Shown one piece after another: positions 46,750 to 55,578 of a stretch of 64,000 nucleotides of DNA. The position numbers were made by a program, and so were the translations under genes. The notes under the pieces were generated by a model, which worked only from the letters and a program-made list of their open reading frames with translations, was not told the origin of the DNA and did not search any database. This stretch comes from Sanyastnella coralliicola (lineage in GTDB: Bacteria > Bacteroidota > Bacteroidia > Flavobacteriales_D > Sanyastnellaceae), in assembly GCF_030845195.1 (NCBI RefSeq), contig NZ_CP132543.1, positions 327,501-391,500 of the forward strand, read 5' to 3'. Positions within the stretch are counted from its first letter, which is position 1; the number at the start of each line of letters is the position of its first letter.

Positions 46750-47733
46750 TTATTGTTCTACGTAGAGTAGCTCCTTCGCAGTGCGAACCACGTCACCAAC
46801 GTTTGGTAGCGCTTCTTCAATAAGGGTAGGAGCAAATGCAAACGGCGTGTCTGATTGGGTCAAACGACGGATCGGTGCATCTAGGTAATCAAACGCATGA
46901 CGTTGAACTCGGTATGAGATTTCCGTAGAGATGCTTGCCACAGGGAAGCTTTCTTCTACGATAATCAAACGGTTCGTCTTCTTCACTGACTTTACGATGG
47001 TATCGATGTCGAGTGGGCGAATAGTGCGTAGATCTACGATTTCAGCGCTGATTCCGTCTTTCGCAAGTTCTTCAGCTGCAGCGTGAACCGTCTTCATGAT
47101 TTTCCCGAAAGAAACGATGGTTACATCTGTTCCTTCGCGAGGTACGTCAGCTACACCTATTGGAATAAGGTATTCTCCTTCTGGAACCATCCCTTTGTCC
47201 CCGTACATCTTCTCACTCTCCATCACCAAGACAGGATCGTTATCACGAATCGCTGACTTGAGGAGCCCTTTCATATCACGAGGGTTCGAAGGTGTTACCA
47301 CTTTCAACCCAGGGATGTGAGCGTACATGTTTTCGAATGACTGCGAGTGTGTTGCCGCCAACTGACCTGCTTGTGCGTTTGGTCCGCGGAATACAATCGG
47401 AATATTGAATTGTCCACCAGACATTTGGAGGATCTTAGCTGCACAGTTGATGATTTGGTCTGCCGAAAGGATGGCAAAGTTCCAAGTCATGAATTCAACG
47501 ATCGGACGGAGGCCGTTCATAGCTGCACCTACACCGATACCAGTGAATCCAAGTTCGGCGATTGGAGTGTCGATGACACGGTCTGGTCCGAACTCGTCAA
47601 GCATTCCCTTACTTGCTTTATAAGCACCGTTGTACTCAGCGACTTCCTCGCCCATTAGAAATACGTTCTCGTCTCGACGCATTTCTTCGCTCATTGCTTC
47701 GGCTACTGCCTCTCTGAACTGAATTTCTCTCAT
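46750..47733 (-). CDS. pdhB: pyruvate dehydrogenase E1 component, beta subunit
   Basis: The 327-residue beta subunit of the thiamine-dependent 2-oxo acid dehydrogenase E1. N terminus MREIQFREAVAEAMSEEM, the FMGEEVAEYNGAYKASKG region, and RGPNAQAGQLAATHSQSFE are typical of the PdhB form of Bacteroidota. The alpha subunit and E2/E3 are not adjacent, so they are elsewhere. A branched-chain E1 beta is a less likely alternative. Consensus -7 element 19 bases upstream of the ATG. Confidence 0.93.
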   Translation of the reverse strand: MREIQFREAVAEAMSEEMRRDENVFLMGEEVAEYNGAYKASKGMLDEFGPDRVIDTPIAELGFTGIGVGAAMNGLRPIVEFMTWNFAILSADQIINCAAKILQMSGGQFNIPIVFRGPNAQAGQLAATHSQSFENMYAHIPGLKVVTPSNPRDMKGLLKSAIRDNDPVLVMESEKMYGDKGMVPEGEYLIPIGVADVPREGTDVTIVSFGKIMKTVHAAAEELAKDGISAEIVDLRTIRPLDIDTIVKSVKKTNRLIIVEESFPVASISTEISYRVQRHAFDYLDAPIRRLTQSDTPFAFAPTLIEEALPNVGDVVRTAKELLYVEQ

Positions 47734-47752
47734 GATATTCAATTATGGACGG

Positions 47753-47760
47753 CAAAATTA
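47753..47760 (-). promoter_or_regulatory. -7 element of pdhB
   Basis: On the minus strand TAATTTTG, exact TAnnTTTG, giving a leader of about 15 bases. Confidence 0.6.
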
Positions 47761-47899
47761 GGAATTATTGAGGTTCCTTCTACAGGAGGTGTAAGATTCA
47801 CACACATTCATTCCGCGCTAGCGAAAAAAAGAGCATAATTGTATGCGTACATATAAAATTCTGTAGTAAATTGCAGAGTCAAAACAGGAGGTTAATTGC

Positions 47900-47907
47900 T
47901 AGATTTG
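47900..47907 (+). promoter_or_regulatory. -7 element of the etfBA promoter
   Basis: TAGATTTG, exact TAnnTTTG, 25 bases before the etfB ATG. Confidence 0.6.
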
Positions 47908-47932
47908 CAGACCTGTAAAATTCAAGGAATCA

Positions 47933-48673
47933 ATGAATATTCTAGTATGCATTAGTAAGGCACCGGATACAACATCTAAGATTGCCTTTACTGACGGAAA
48001 TACAAAGTTTGACGAGAACGGTGTTCAGTTCATCGTCAACCCATACGATGAGTGGTATGCACTCGTTCGTGGAATTGAACTCAAAGAAGCAAACGGAGGA
48101 TCTGTAACTACAATTACTGTAGGTGGAGCAGATGCTGATCCAATCATTCGTAAGGCATTGGCCATTGGAGCTGATAAAGCCGTGCGTATTGATGCTGCGG
48201 AGGGTGATCCGGGAAGCGTTGCGGCGCAGATCGCAGCATACGCAAAAGATCAAGGCTTCGATATGATCTTGACTGGTAAAGAAACAATCAATTACAACGG
48301 AGGTGTTGTTGGTGGAATGATCGCCGAGCACTTAGATCTGCCTTACATCTCATTGGCAACAAAACTCGATATGAACGGTGGAGTTGCAGAGATCTCTCGC
48401 GAAGTTCAAGGTGGAGTAGAGGTTGTTGAAGTAGACGGACCGTTTGTGTTGAGCGCTGCAAAAGGAATGGCTGAACAGCGTATTCCAAACATGCGCGGTA
48501 TCATGGCAGCACGTACAAAGCCTCTCGAGGTAGTGCCTGCAGCTGATGTTGCTTCAAACACTGCGATTAGTACTTATGCCCTTCCAGAAGAGAAAGGAGA
48601 TTGTACTTACGTTGACGCTGACAATCCAGCGGAACTAGTTCGTCTTTTGAACGAAGAAGCCAAAGTACTTTAA
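47933..48673 (+). CDS. etfB: electron transfer flavoprotein subunit beta
   Basis: The 246-residue EtfB subunit binds AMP and pairs with EtfA to pass electrons from acyl-CoA dehydrogenases to the respiratory chain. It has the family opening MNILVCISKAPDTTSKIAF and the Q...V...DG signature NPYDEWYALVRGIELKE. First gene of an etfBA operon, 18 bases before etfA. Confidence 0.96.
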   Translation: MNILVCISKAPDTTSKIAFTDGNTKFDENGVQFIVNPYDEWYALVRGIELKEANGGSVTTITVGGADADPIIRKALAIGADKAVRIDAAEGDPGSVAAQIAAYAKDQGFDMILTGKETINYNGGVVGGMIAEHLDLPYISLATKLDMNGGVAEISREVQGGVEVVEVDGPFVLSAAKGMAEQRIPNMRGIMAARTKPLEVVPAADVASNTAISTYALPEEKGDCTYVDADNPAELVRLLNEEAKVL

Positions 48674-48691
48674 CCCTCTAACAAGAAAGAA

Positions 48692-49648
48692 ATGTCAATT
48701 CTAGTATATAGCGAACTAAAAGATGGAAAGGCAACTAAATCAGGTTTAGAGGCTGTTTCTTACGCAAAGAAAGCATCTGCTGTTCTTGGTGGAGATGTTA
48801 CTGTAATTACTTCTGGAGCTATCGAAGGTGATGGTGGAATGGGAGCATACGGTGCAGATAAAATCTTGAACGCATCTGAAGCAACAAGCGATAGTCAGCA
48901 GTTGACTCGTCTGGTTGCAGCAGCAGCTGAGAGCACAGGAGCTGACACCATCATTATTAATCACGATGCCACAGGGAAGCTTGTAGCACCGCGTGTAGCT
49001 GTGAAATTGAATGCAGGTATCGTAGCTGGAGCAATCGATGTTCCTTCAAACGAAGGTGGCTTCAAGGTGAAAAAAGGCGTTTTCTCCGGAAAGGCCATTG
49101 CTGAAGTAACCGTAACAAGTGCGAAGCGCGTTGTTTCCATTACTCCGAATTCATTTGGTCTTCACGAAGCTGCTGGTGCAGGTGTGGTTGAGTCATTCTC
49201 AGCTGATCTTGGTGGTGCTAAAGTGAAAGTGAAAGAATTCAAGCCTACTTCTACGGATGGATCTATTCCGCTTCCAGAAGCTGATCTTGTGGTTTCTGCA
49301 GGACGAGGTTTGAAAGGACCAGAGAACTGGGGAATGATTGAAGAACTAGCGAAAGAGTTGGGAGCAGCAACTGCTTGTTCACGTCCAGTATCTGATATCG
49401 GATGGCGTCCTCACCACGAGCACGTAGGTCAAACAGGAATCGCTATTCGTCCAACACTTTACATTGCTGTAGGTATCTCTGGAGCAATCCAACACCTTGC
49501 AGGAGTGAATGCGAGTAAAGTGATTGTTGTGATCAACAAAGATCCGGAAGCACCATTCTTTAAGGCAGCTGACTACGGAATTGTAGGAGATGCATTTGAG
49601 GTGGTACCGAAGTTGCTTGAGGCTGTAAAGTCATTCAAGAACAACTAA
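48692..49648 (+). CDS. etfA: electron transfer flavoprotein subunit alpha
   Basis: The 318-residue FAD-binding subunit. The C-terminal FAD domain is clear: GRGLKGPENWGMIEELAKEL, RPVSDIGWRPHHEHVGQTG and LYIAVGISGAIQHLAGV. Together with EtfB it forms the classical heterodimer. No dehydrogenase partner is adjacent. Terminator follows. Confidence 0.96.
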   Translation: MSILVYSELKDGKATKSGLEAVSYAKKASAVLGGDVTVITSGAIEGDGGMGAYGADKILNASEATSDSQQLTRLVAAAAESTGADTIIINHDATGKLVAPRVAVKLNAGIVAGAIDVPSNEGGFKVKKGVFSGKAIAEVTVTSAKRVVSITPNSFGLHEAAGAGVVESFSADLGGAKVKVKEFKPTSTDGSIPLPEADLVVSAGRGLKGPENWGMIEELAKELGAATACSRPVSDIGWRPHHEHVGQTGIAIRPTLYIAVGISGAIQHLAGVNASKVIVVINKDPEAPFFKAADYGIVGDAFEVVPKLLEAVKSFKNN

Positions 49649-49684
49649 GACATCAACGAAAAATTCATATTTTCGCCATAACTA

Positions 49685-49708
49685 GGGAAGCCTCAGTGCT
49701 TCCCTTTT
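49685..49708 (+). terminator. terminator of etfBA
   Basis: Stem gggaagc (49685-49691)/gcttccc (49698-49704), followed by four T, ending 6 bases before the next ATG; the next gene must therefore start its transcript within or right behind the hairpin. Confidence 0.8.
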
Positions 49709-49714
49709 ATATAT

Positions 49715-50314
49715 ATGGAAAAGATCAAGCTTGACATAGCAGACATTGCCCCAAGTGGCTCTACGAGCGGGGCGTATGCGCTGGTTTTGACAGAAGAAAG
49801 TGGAGCACGTCGTTTACCGATTGTGATTGGAGGGCATGAAGCTCAGGCCATTGCCATTGAGTTAGAAAATATGACTCCAAGTCGTCCGCTGACGCATGAC
49901 CTCTTCAAGAGTTTCGCACACAGTTTTGGAGTGACCGTTGAAGAAGTGATCATCTATAATCTCATCGAAGGAATTTTCTTCGCCAAAGTAATTGCTGTTC
50001 TTGACGGACGACGCGCAGAGATTGATTCTCGCACTTCAGATGCGGTGGCAATTGCAGTGCGCTTCAAGTGTCCGATTTACTGCTACGATTTCATCTTAGA
50101 CAGTGCCGGTGTGAATGCTGAAGAAATCGAAGAGAGTTACCAAATCGAAGAAGAGCCAAGTGAAGGTGCTGCACCTGAAGCTCCTGTGGAAAGTGCCGGG
50201 TCGATGACGATTCAGGAACTTGAAGCAGAGTTAGCGAACGCTATTGATCGTGAAGATTACGAGCGTGCGAGTATTCTTCGTGACGAAATCGAAAAAAGAA
50301 AGCGCGAAGGTTAG
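49715..50314 (+). CDS. bifunctional nuclease (DUF151) family protein with UVR motif
   Basis: A 199-residue protein with a DUF151/bifunctional-nuclease domain (about 1-130, GARRLPIVIGGHEAQAIAIE, DGRRAEIDSRTSDAVAIAVR), an acidic linker, and a C-terminal UVR-type helical hairpin (about 163-195, LEAELANAIDREDYERASIL) that mediates interaction with UvrB-like partners in other proteins. Nuclease activity is known for some plant relatives. Starts immediately after the etfA terminator. Confidence 0.9.
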   Translation: MEKIKLDIADIAPSGSTSGAYALVLTEESGARRLPIVIGGHEAQAIAIELENMTPSRPLTHDLFKSFAHSFGVTVEEVIIYNLIEGIFFAKVIAVLDGRRAEIDSRTSDAVAIAVRFKCPIYCYDFILDSAGVNAEEIEESYQIEEEPSEGAAPEAPVESAGSMTIQELEAELANAIDREDYERASILRDEIEKRKREG

Positions 50315-50365
50315 TGTAATTTCTAGAAGTTCTTGCGTACTTTTCTGGTAACTTAATTACCGAAA

Positions 50366-53300
50366 ATGCGACATAAGCTAGTCATCTTTGCCTTGCTACT
50401 ATTCTGTAGCCCTCTACTTAATGCCCAAAATTCCTGTCAACCGTCTCGAGAATTGATTTCCGAAGGAATCGAACTCTATGACAACGGAAATTACCTTGAT
50501 GCATTAAACAAGTTTAAACAAGTACACCCTTCTGATACAGCAGCCAATACGGCGATTTACGAGCAAGGACTGTCGTTGCTTGCACTTGAACGATATGAAG
50601 AGTCTCTTGACCTATTCAAGTCTTTAATTACGCCAGACTATGATAGTCGAGACCAGGCCTTAATTAACCTGGCTACGGCTTATGATGGATTGGATCAAAA
50701 GGATAGTGCATTGCATTACTATGATATTGCAATCAGCGATTTCCCGTACAACTATAATGCATACTTCAACCGAGCAATCACCTTAATGTCAATGGAAAGG
50801 GGTGATGAGGCAGTAGCAGACCTGAAGATGGCGATTTCGATGAATCCAAATCATTCGAGCTCTCATTACTACCTAGGTCTACTTGCTGCCACTGAAGGGA
50901 AGCTCACTCAGGCTCTGATGTCTTGGTCGATTTTCCTTTTTCTTGAACCAGACACTCAGCGATCGAATAGTGTGATTCAGTTAATGGATCAGATGGCCGG
51001 TGGGACTTGGGATGTGGAACCAGAAGGTGTGACCCTTTCCGCCAAAGGCGAGGATAATTTTAAGGAGCTGGATCTGATTATTGACCAACGTGTAGCTTTA
51101 GATAAGAAGTATAAGTTCCCTTACAAGAAGATTGATATCGATGTAACTCGACAAGTGTACTTGCTATTTAAAGAAGTGAAGTACGATAAAGGAGACAAAG
51201 GATTTTGGATGCAAACTTATGTTCCGATCATGGAAATGATCCGAAACCAGAATAAGATTGAAGATGCGCTATACACTCAGATGGTTACAGTAGGGCGTTT
51301 CGAATCAACGGTCAAAAAGAAATTCCCGGCAATTCGATCATTCGTTGAATGGTACTATAAAGAGTTTACAACTTCATTAACAAGAAGAGTTTTTCCAACC
51401 ACTGACGGTGACAAAGAGGTTGATGTAGTTTACTACAACAGCGGGCTCGTATATGGTGCAGTAACCTTAAAGAATGGAATACTGGTTGGAGATGCAGAGT
51501 TCTATACGACTTCTGGTGGCCTTATGTCAAAAGGGTCCTATGATTCTAGTGGAAACCAAACAGGCCTCTGGAAATTCTACAATACAAGTGGTACAATTTC
51601 CCGCGAAGTAAACCTCAAGGACGGTTCGTGGCATGGAAAGTTTATTTCATACAATCCGAACGGTACCTACGGGGTCATTGGGAATATGGATATGGATGCG
51701 CTCGATGGATTGGTGATCTACTACTCAGAAAATGGTGCTAAAACCGCTGAAGTATCCTTTGAACAAGGGAAACAAAATGGGCCCTTAACAACCTATTATT
51801 ACTCGGGAGGCAAGAAAATGGAAGCCATCTTAGTGGATGGAGCGAAGAACGGAGAAGTGACTAGATTCTATCCAGACGGTCAAATCTCCGAGAAAGGAGA
51901 ATGGAAAGATGATTTCTTCAATGGTAAGGTAATCGCATATTTTCCTGATGGATCGGTCATGTCTGAAGGAAGTTACATTGAAGGAGAATTGGATGGAGAA
52001 TATGTATCGTACCATCCCAATGGAGAAGTACATACTAAAGCCAAGTACTCGGAAGGAGTTTTGATTGGGAAGTCGGAAACCTTTTACATGAATGGCTCCA
52101 TTGCCAGCAGAACAATCAACGACGAAGAAAAGAACCTTACTGGAACCTACTATGAGTTTGATTTTGATGGAAATGAGGTGTCCACGAACGAGTTCAAGAA
52201 GGACGAAGTGGTAGCATACACTGAAAAGGACCAGGCAGGGAATATCTTAGCTGAAGGGAAAAAGAAAGGAGGGAAATTCCTCTTTGAAGGTTACCGAGGA
52301 GACGGAATAAAGACCTCTGAGGGTTACTATAAACCGGGGGATGAAGGAAAAACCGGCACATGGAAATTCTATAATGAGAATGGAATACTCTCTTCAGAGA
52401 TTGACTATGATGATAACGCTGTAGATGGAAGATATGTGACCTACTTCATGGATGGAACGAAGAGCTATGAAGCTACTTACGTTAACGATGAGCCTGACGG
52501 CGAAGTGAAATGGTACCATCGAAATGGCAATCTGAAACGTGTTGGTTCATATTCTAATGGAATTGAATGCGGTGCTTGGTACGAGTATTATCCTGATGGA
52601 AAAACAGTTGAAGGTGAATACTACTATTCAGATGGTGTCATTCGAGGATGGAAGAAAACCTACGATGCCAATGGTGTCTTGAGCTCTATGAGACATGTTG
52701 ATGGCGACGCTCTTTTAGGGATTAAGTATTTCGACTCCGAAGGAAAAGAGTATTTCAGCTTCAAAACGGAAGAAGGAGAATATTCAATTACCGTTCCATG
52801 GCCAAACGGAGAGAAACAAGCGGAATTGCATTACACTAATTTCCTTCTCAACGGCACACAAACTTGGTACTATCCCGATGGCCAAATATCAGCACAAGGA
52901 GAATATCTCAACGGCGATGTTCATGGGCCTTGGAAAAAGTACCATTTCAATGGACAATTAAGTCAGGAAGGTACTTACGTGCTCGGAGATAGAACCGGAG
53001 TTTGGAAGAACTATCATAGTAATGGAAAGGTCTCTGACAAGGATATATACCTCAATGGTGTTCAAATAGATCGTACGGTTTCATATTATGACAACGGAAA
53101 GAAGTCTACGGATATCGAGCTTTTCGAAGGAGAATACCACGGAGTAGCTAAATATTACGCCTATGATGGAACCCTTCAAATGGTACGTAAATATTACAAT
53201 GGTAACTTCTATGCAGTAGGATCAGCTGATGCAAATGGAAACGGAACAGATTTTGTCGATGTAGAAAATGAAACAGGAGATTTCGAAACGAAATTTGCTA

Positions 53301-53647
53301 ATGGTAAAACTTCACGTGTGTATGCGGTGAATCAGGGATTGTTCCAAGGGCCATACATCAAGTATTTTCCGAATGGTCAGCTTCAAGAAGAACAAGTTTA
53401 CCTAGATGACGAACGCGACGGTCAATTCAAGAAGTACTACCCGAGTGGAAAACTCAAGTACGCTTGTGATTACACGAAAGGGGTCCGCGATGGTAAGGAA
53501 GTTTGGTACTACGAAAACGGAAAGCTAAAGCGCGAGCGAACTTGGCAAAACGACGAAATCAGTGGTGAAGAAGTGTATTATGATTCCAAAGGGAATCCGG
53601 AACAAACAGTGATTTGGAGAGCAACAATAATAATCGACATACAGTAA
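50366..53647 (+). CDS. exported TPR and MORN-repeat protein
   Basis: The 1093-residue product has a signal peptide (MRHKLVIFALLLFCSPLLNA), TPR-like helical repeats (about 25-210, DGLDQKDSALHYYDIAISDF and neighbours), and from about 350 onwards more than twenty MORN-like (MORN_2/YwqK-type) repeats of about 23 residues such as GLWKFYNTSGTISRE and GEWKDDFFNGKVIAYFPDG. Database names for such proteins often wrongly say toxin-antitoxin system antitoxin YwqK. It is probably a periplasmic or surface scaffold. Its 3' end overlaps the next gene by 34 bases; the three genes 50366-57555 form an operon. Confidence 0.88.
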   Translation: MRHKLVIFALLLFCSPLLNAQNSCQPSRELISEGIELYDNGNYLDALNKFKQVHPSDTAANTAIYEQGLSLLALERYEESLDLFKSLITPDYDSRDQALINLATAYDGLDQKDSALHYYDIAISDFPYNYNAYFNRAITLMSMERGDEAVADLKMAISMNPNHSSSHYYLGLLAATEGKLTQALMSWSIFLFLEPDTQRSNSVIQLMDQMAGGTWDVEPEGVTLSAKGEDNFKELDLIIDQRVALDKKYKFPYKKIDIDVTRQVYLLFKEVKYDKGDKGFWMQTYVPIMEMIRNQNKIEDALYTQMVTVGRFESTVKKKFPAIRSFVEWYYKEFTTSLTRRVFPTTDGDKEVDVVYYNSGLVYGAVTLKNGILVGDAEFYTTSGGLMSKGSYDSSGNQTGLWKFYNTSGTISREVNLKDGSWHGKFISYNPNGTYGVIGNMDMDALDGLVIYYSENGAKTAEVSFEQGKQNGPLTTYYYSGGKKMEAILVDGAKNGEVTRFYPDGQISEKGEWKDDFFNGKVIAYFPDGSVMSEGSYIEGELDGEYVSYHPNGEVHTKAKYSEGVLIGKSETFYMNGSIASRTINDEEKNLTGTYYEFDFDGNEVSTNEFKKDEVVAYTEKDQAGNILAEGKKKGGKFLFEGYRGDGIKTSEGYYKPGDEGKTGTWKFYNENGILSSEIDYDDNAVDGRYVTYFMDGTKSYEATYVNDEPDGEVKWYHRNGNLKRVGSYSNGIECGAWYEYYPDGKTVEGEYYYSDGVIRGWKKTYDANGVLSSMRHVDGDALLGIKYFDSEGKEYFSFKTEEGEYSITVPWPNGEKQAELHYTNFLLNGTQTWYYPDGQISAQGEYLNGDVHGPWKKYHFNGQLSQEGTYVLGDRTGVWKNYHSNGKVSDKDIYLNGVQIDRTVSYYDNGKKSTDIELFEGEYHGVAKYYAYDGTLQMVRKYYNGNFYAVGSADANGNGTDFVDVENETGDFETKFANGKTSRVYAVNQGLFQGPYIKYFPNGQLQEEQVYLDDERDGQFKKYYPSGKLKYACDYTKGVRDGKEVWYYENGKLKRERTWQNDEISGEEVYYDSKGNPEQTVIWRATIIIDIQ

Positions 53648-55569
53648 CAAGAGCTATTTGGCTTGTTGCATGCCTTGTTATAGGGGCGGGCACATTTGCC
53701 CAAGAAACTGATCAGGATCGAATCGCAAAGAAGTACCCTGATGAGCCGCTTGTATGCATAGAAGAAAGCCGTGAATTTCACGTAGAGATTGACGATGGTG
53801 AAATAACCATCCACGAGAAGGTTTACGAGTATTATCAATGCATGAATGAAGGTGCCTCTGTTTATGCAGACGAAAGCATCGGGTACAGTGGTTTTAGTAA
53901 GATTGAAGACCTCAAGGCCTGGAGCGAAGTGCCTACCGGCAAGCCTGGAAAGTTCAAACGGATTCCTGTTAAGGAATTCAGTGAACGAGACGAGTTCAGT
54001 CCTGGAATATTCAGCGACGATATCCGAACTATTTCATTTCGTTACTCAGGTCTTGTTGAAGGGGCTAAGTATGGAATGAGCTATACACGTATTCATCAAC
54101 TCGATCAAACGACAGGTAGATTCTATTTCATTTCTCCTTGGCCAATTGAAAAGGCGACGTACAAAGTGGTCATTGACCCAGAGGTGAAATTGAAGTGGAA
54201 ATTCTTCAATGAAATTGAAGGAATTGATTTCACAGAAACAGAGGAACGAGGGAAGACTATCTACCATTGGGTTAAGAATGATGTTGAGAGCTTTGATATC
54301 GAAGATGATGCTCCAACTGTATCATCATGGGCCCCACATATACTTGTATACGTTGAGTCTTACACTGTGGATGGACAAGAGATTCCGGTGCTGAGGAATG
54401 CCGATGACTTGTTCACTTGGTACAATGAGTTTCTCCAAGGGGTGGAATACGATAACTGTGTAGATGTAGCGAGTGTCGTTGATTCGATTACTAACCCATC
54501 CCAGAGTGAAGAAGAAAAAGTGCGTACCATTTTCCGTTGGGTTCAAGACAACATTAAGTATGTGGCCTTCGAATCGGGAATGGGAGGATTCATTCCAAGG
54601 GATCCGAATTCAGTCTACCTGAAGAGGTTTGGTGATTGTAAAGACATGGCATCACTTATCCACAGTATGTGCAAGCATGCTGATATCCCAACCTATCTCA
54701 CATGGATAGGTACGGATGAAATTCCATATTCATTTGAGGAATTGCCTACTCCTTCATCCGTGAACCATATGATCTTGGCCTACGGAGACCTAGATAATAT
54801 CAAGTGGCTCGATGCAACAGACCCCAATGTCGAGTTCGGAGTCCCAACTAGTTTCATCCAAGGCCAAGAAGCGATGTTGAAGATTAACGAAGATCGGTAT
54901 GAGATCCTCACTGTGAAAGAAATGCCAGCAGACTATAACGTGGTTCAGGAAAGAACAAGACTGACATTGGAAGATGATGTGTTAGTAGGGAAAGGCGATA
55001 TCAATTTCTCTGGCTACTATAGACAAAATGTGACCAGAATCGTAGACTCGATGGATGGAGATGAAGATCTCATAGAGAAATTCGTCGATGACTACACACA
55101 AAAAGGTAATAACAAGTTCGACCTAAGGTCATTCGATATCGCTATCCCAGAGGTGCATGAAGGTGACGCTGTCATCTCGTATGAATTTGGAATTCCGTCG
55201 TACTTGGTACACTCAGAGAATGAGGTCTACGTCAACCTTAATTTAGATAAACCATACGCTGACTTTAAATTGGAAGAGGACCGTGAGCTACCTAGAGAAT
55301 TCCGATACCAGTGTTCAATTAATTCGACCTATGAGCTGGAGATTCCTGAGGGATATGAATTAAAATTTGTGCCTGATGCTGCCTCGTTTGCACACGAAGA
55401 CTTTCAGTTTTCGTTTGAATATGTTCTTGAGGATAATCAACTGACTTTGATTCAGGATATCAACGTTGCAACTAAACTACTAGAGAAAGAAGATTTTGAA
55501 GAATGGAACAAGATGATCAAAGCCATGAAGAAGTTCTACAGGCAGAGTATCGTTCTTGAACAACAATAA
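53614..55569 (+). CDS. DUF3857/transglutaminase-like exported protein, catalytically intact
   Basis: The 651-residue protein has an N-terminal membrane segment or signal peptide, a DUF3857 domain (about 45-220) and a transglutaminase-like domain with a complete Cys-His-Asp triad: Cys342 (FGDCKDM), His385 (SSVNHMILAYG) and Asp400 (WLDATDP). It should therefore be able to act as a protease or cross-linking enzyme in the envelope. The start is a TTG overlapping the MORN gene by 34 bases; no ATG exists that preserves the signal peptide, so translation is coupled to the upstream gene. Followed 9 bases later by a paralogue. Confidence 0.88.
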   Translation: MESNNNNRHTVTRAIWLVACLVIGAGTFAQETDQDRIAKKYPDEPLVCIEESREFHVEIDDGEITIHEKVYEYYQCMNEGASVYADESIGYSGFSKIEDLKAWSEVPTGKPGKFKRIPVKEFSERDEFSPGIFSDDIRTISFRYSGLVEGAKYGMSYTRIHQLDQTTGRFYFISPWPIEKATYKVVIDPEVKLKWKFFNEIEGIDFTETEERGKTIYHWVKNDVESFDIEDDAPTVSSWAPHILVYVESYTVDGQEIPVLRNADDLFTWYNEFLQGVEYDNCVDVASVVDSITNPSQSEEEKVRTIFRWVQDNIKYVAFESGMGGFIPRDPNSVYLKRFGDCKDMASLIHSMCKHADIPTYLTWIGTDEIPYSFEELPTPSSVNHMILAYGDLDNIKWLDATDPNVEFGVPTSFIQGQEAMLKINEDRYEILTVKEMPADYNVVQERTRLTLEDDVLVGKGDINFSGYYRQNVTRIVDSMDGDEDLIEKFVDDYTQKGNNKFDLRSFDIAIPEVHEGDAVISYEFGIPSYLVHSENEVYVNLNLDKPYADFKLEEDRELPREFRYQCSINSTYELEIPEGYELKFVPDAASFAHEDFQFSFEYVLEDNQLTLIQDINVATKLLEKEDFEEWNKMIKAMKKFYRQSIVLEQQ

Positions 55570-55578
55570 TTTTACCGA

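Noticed and set aside
54325..54546. Antisense open frames within the DUF3857, pyrophosphatase, etf and metH genes
   Set aside because: They are mirror frames of strongly biased coding sequence without independent signals.
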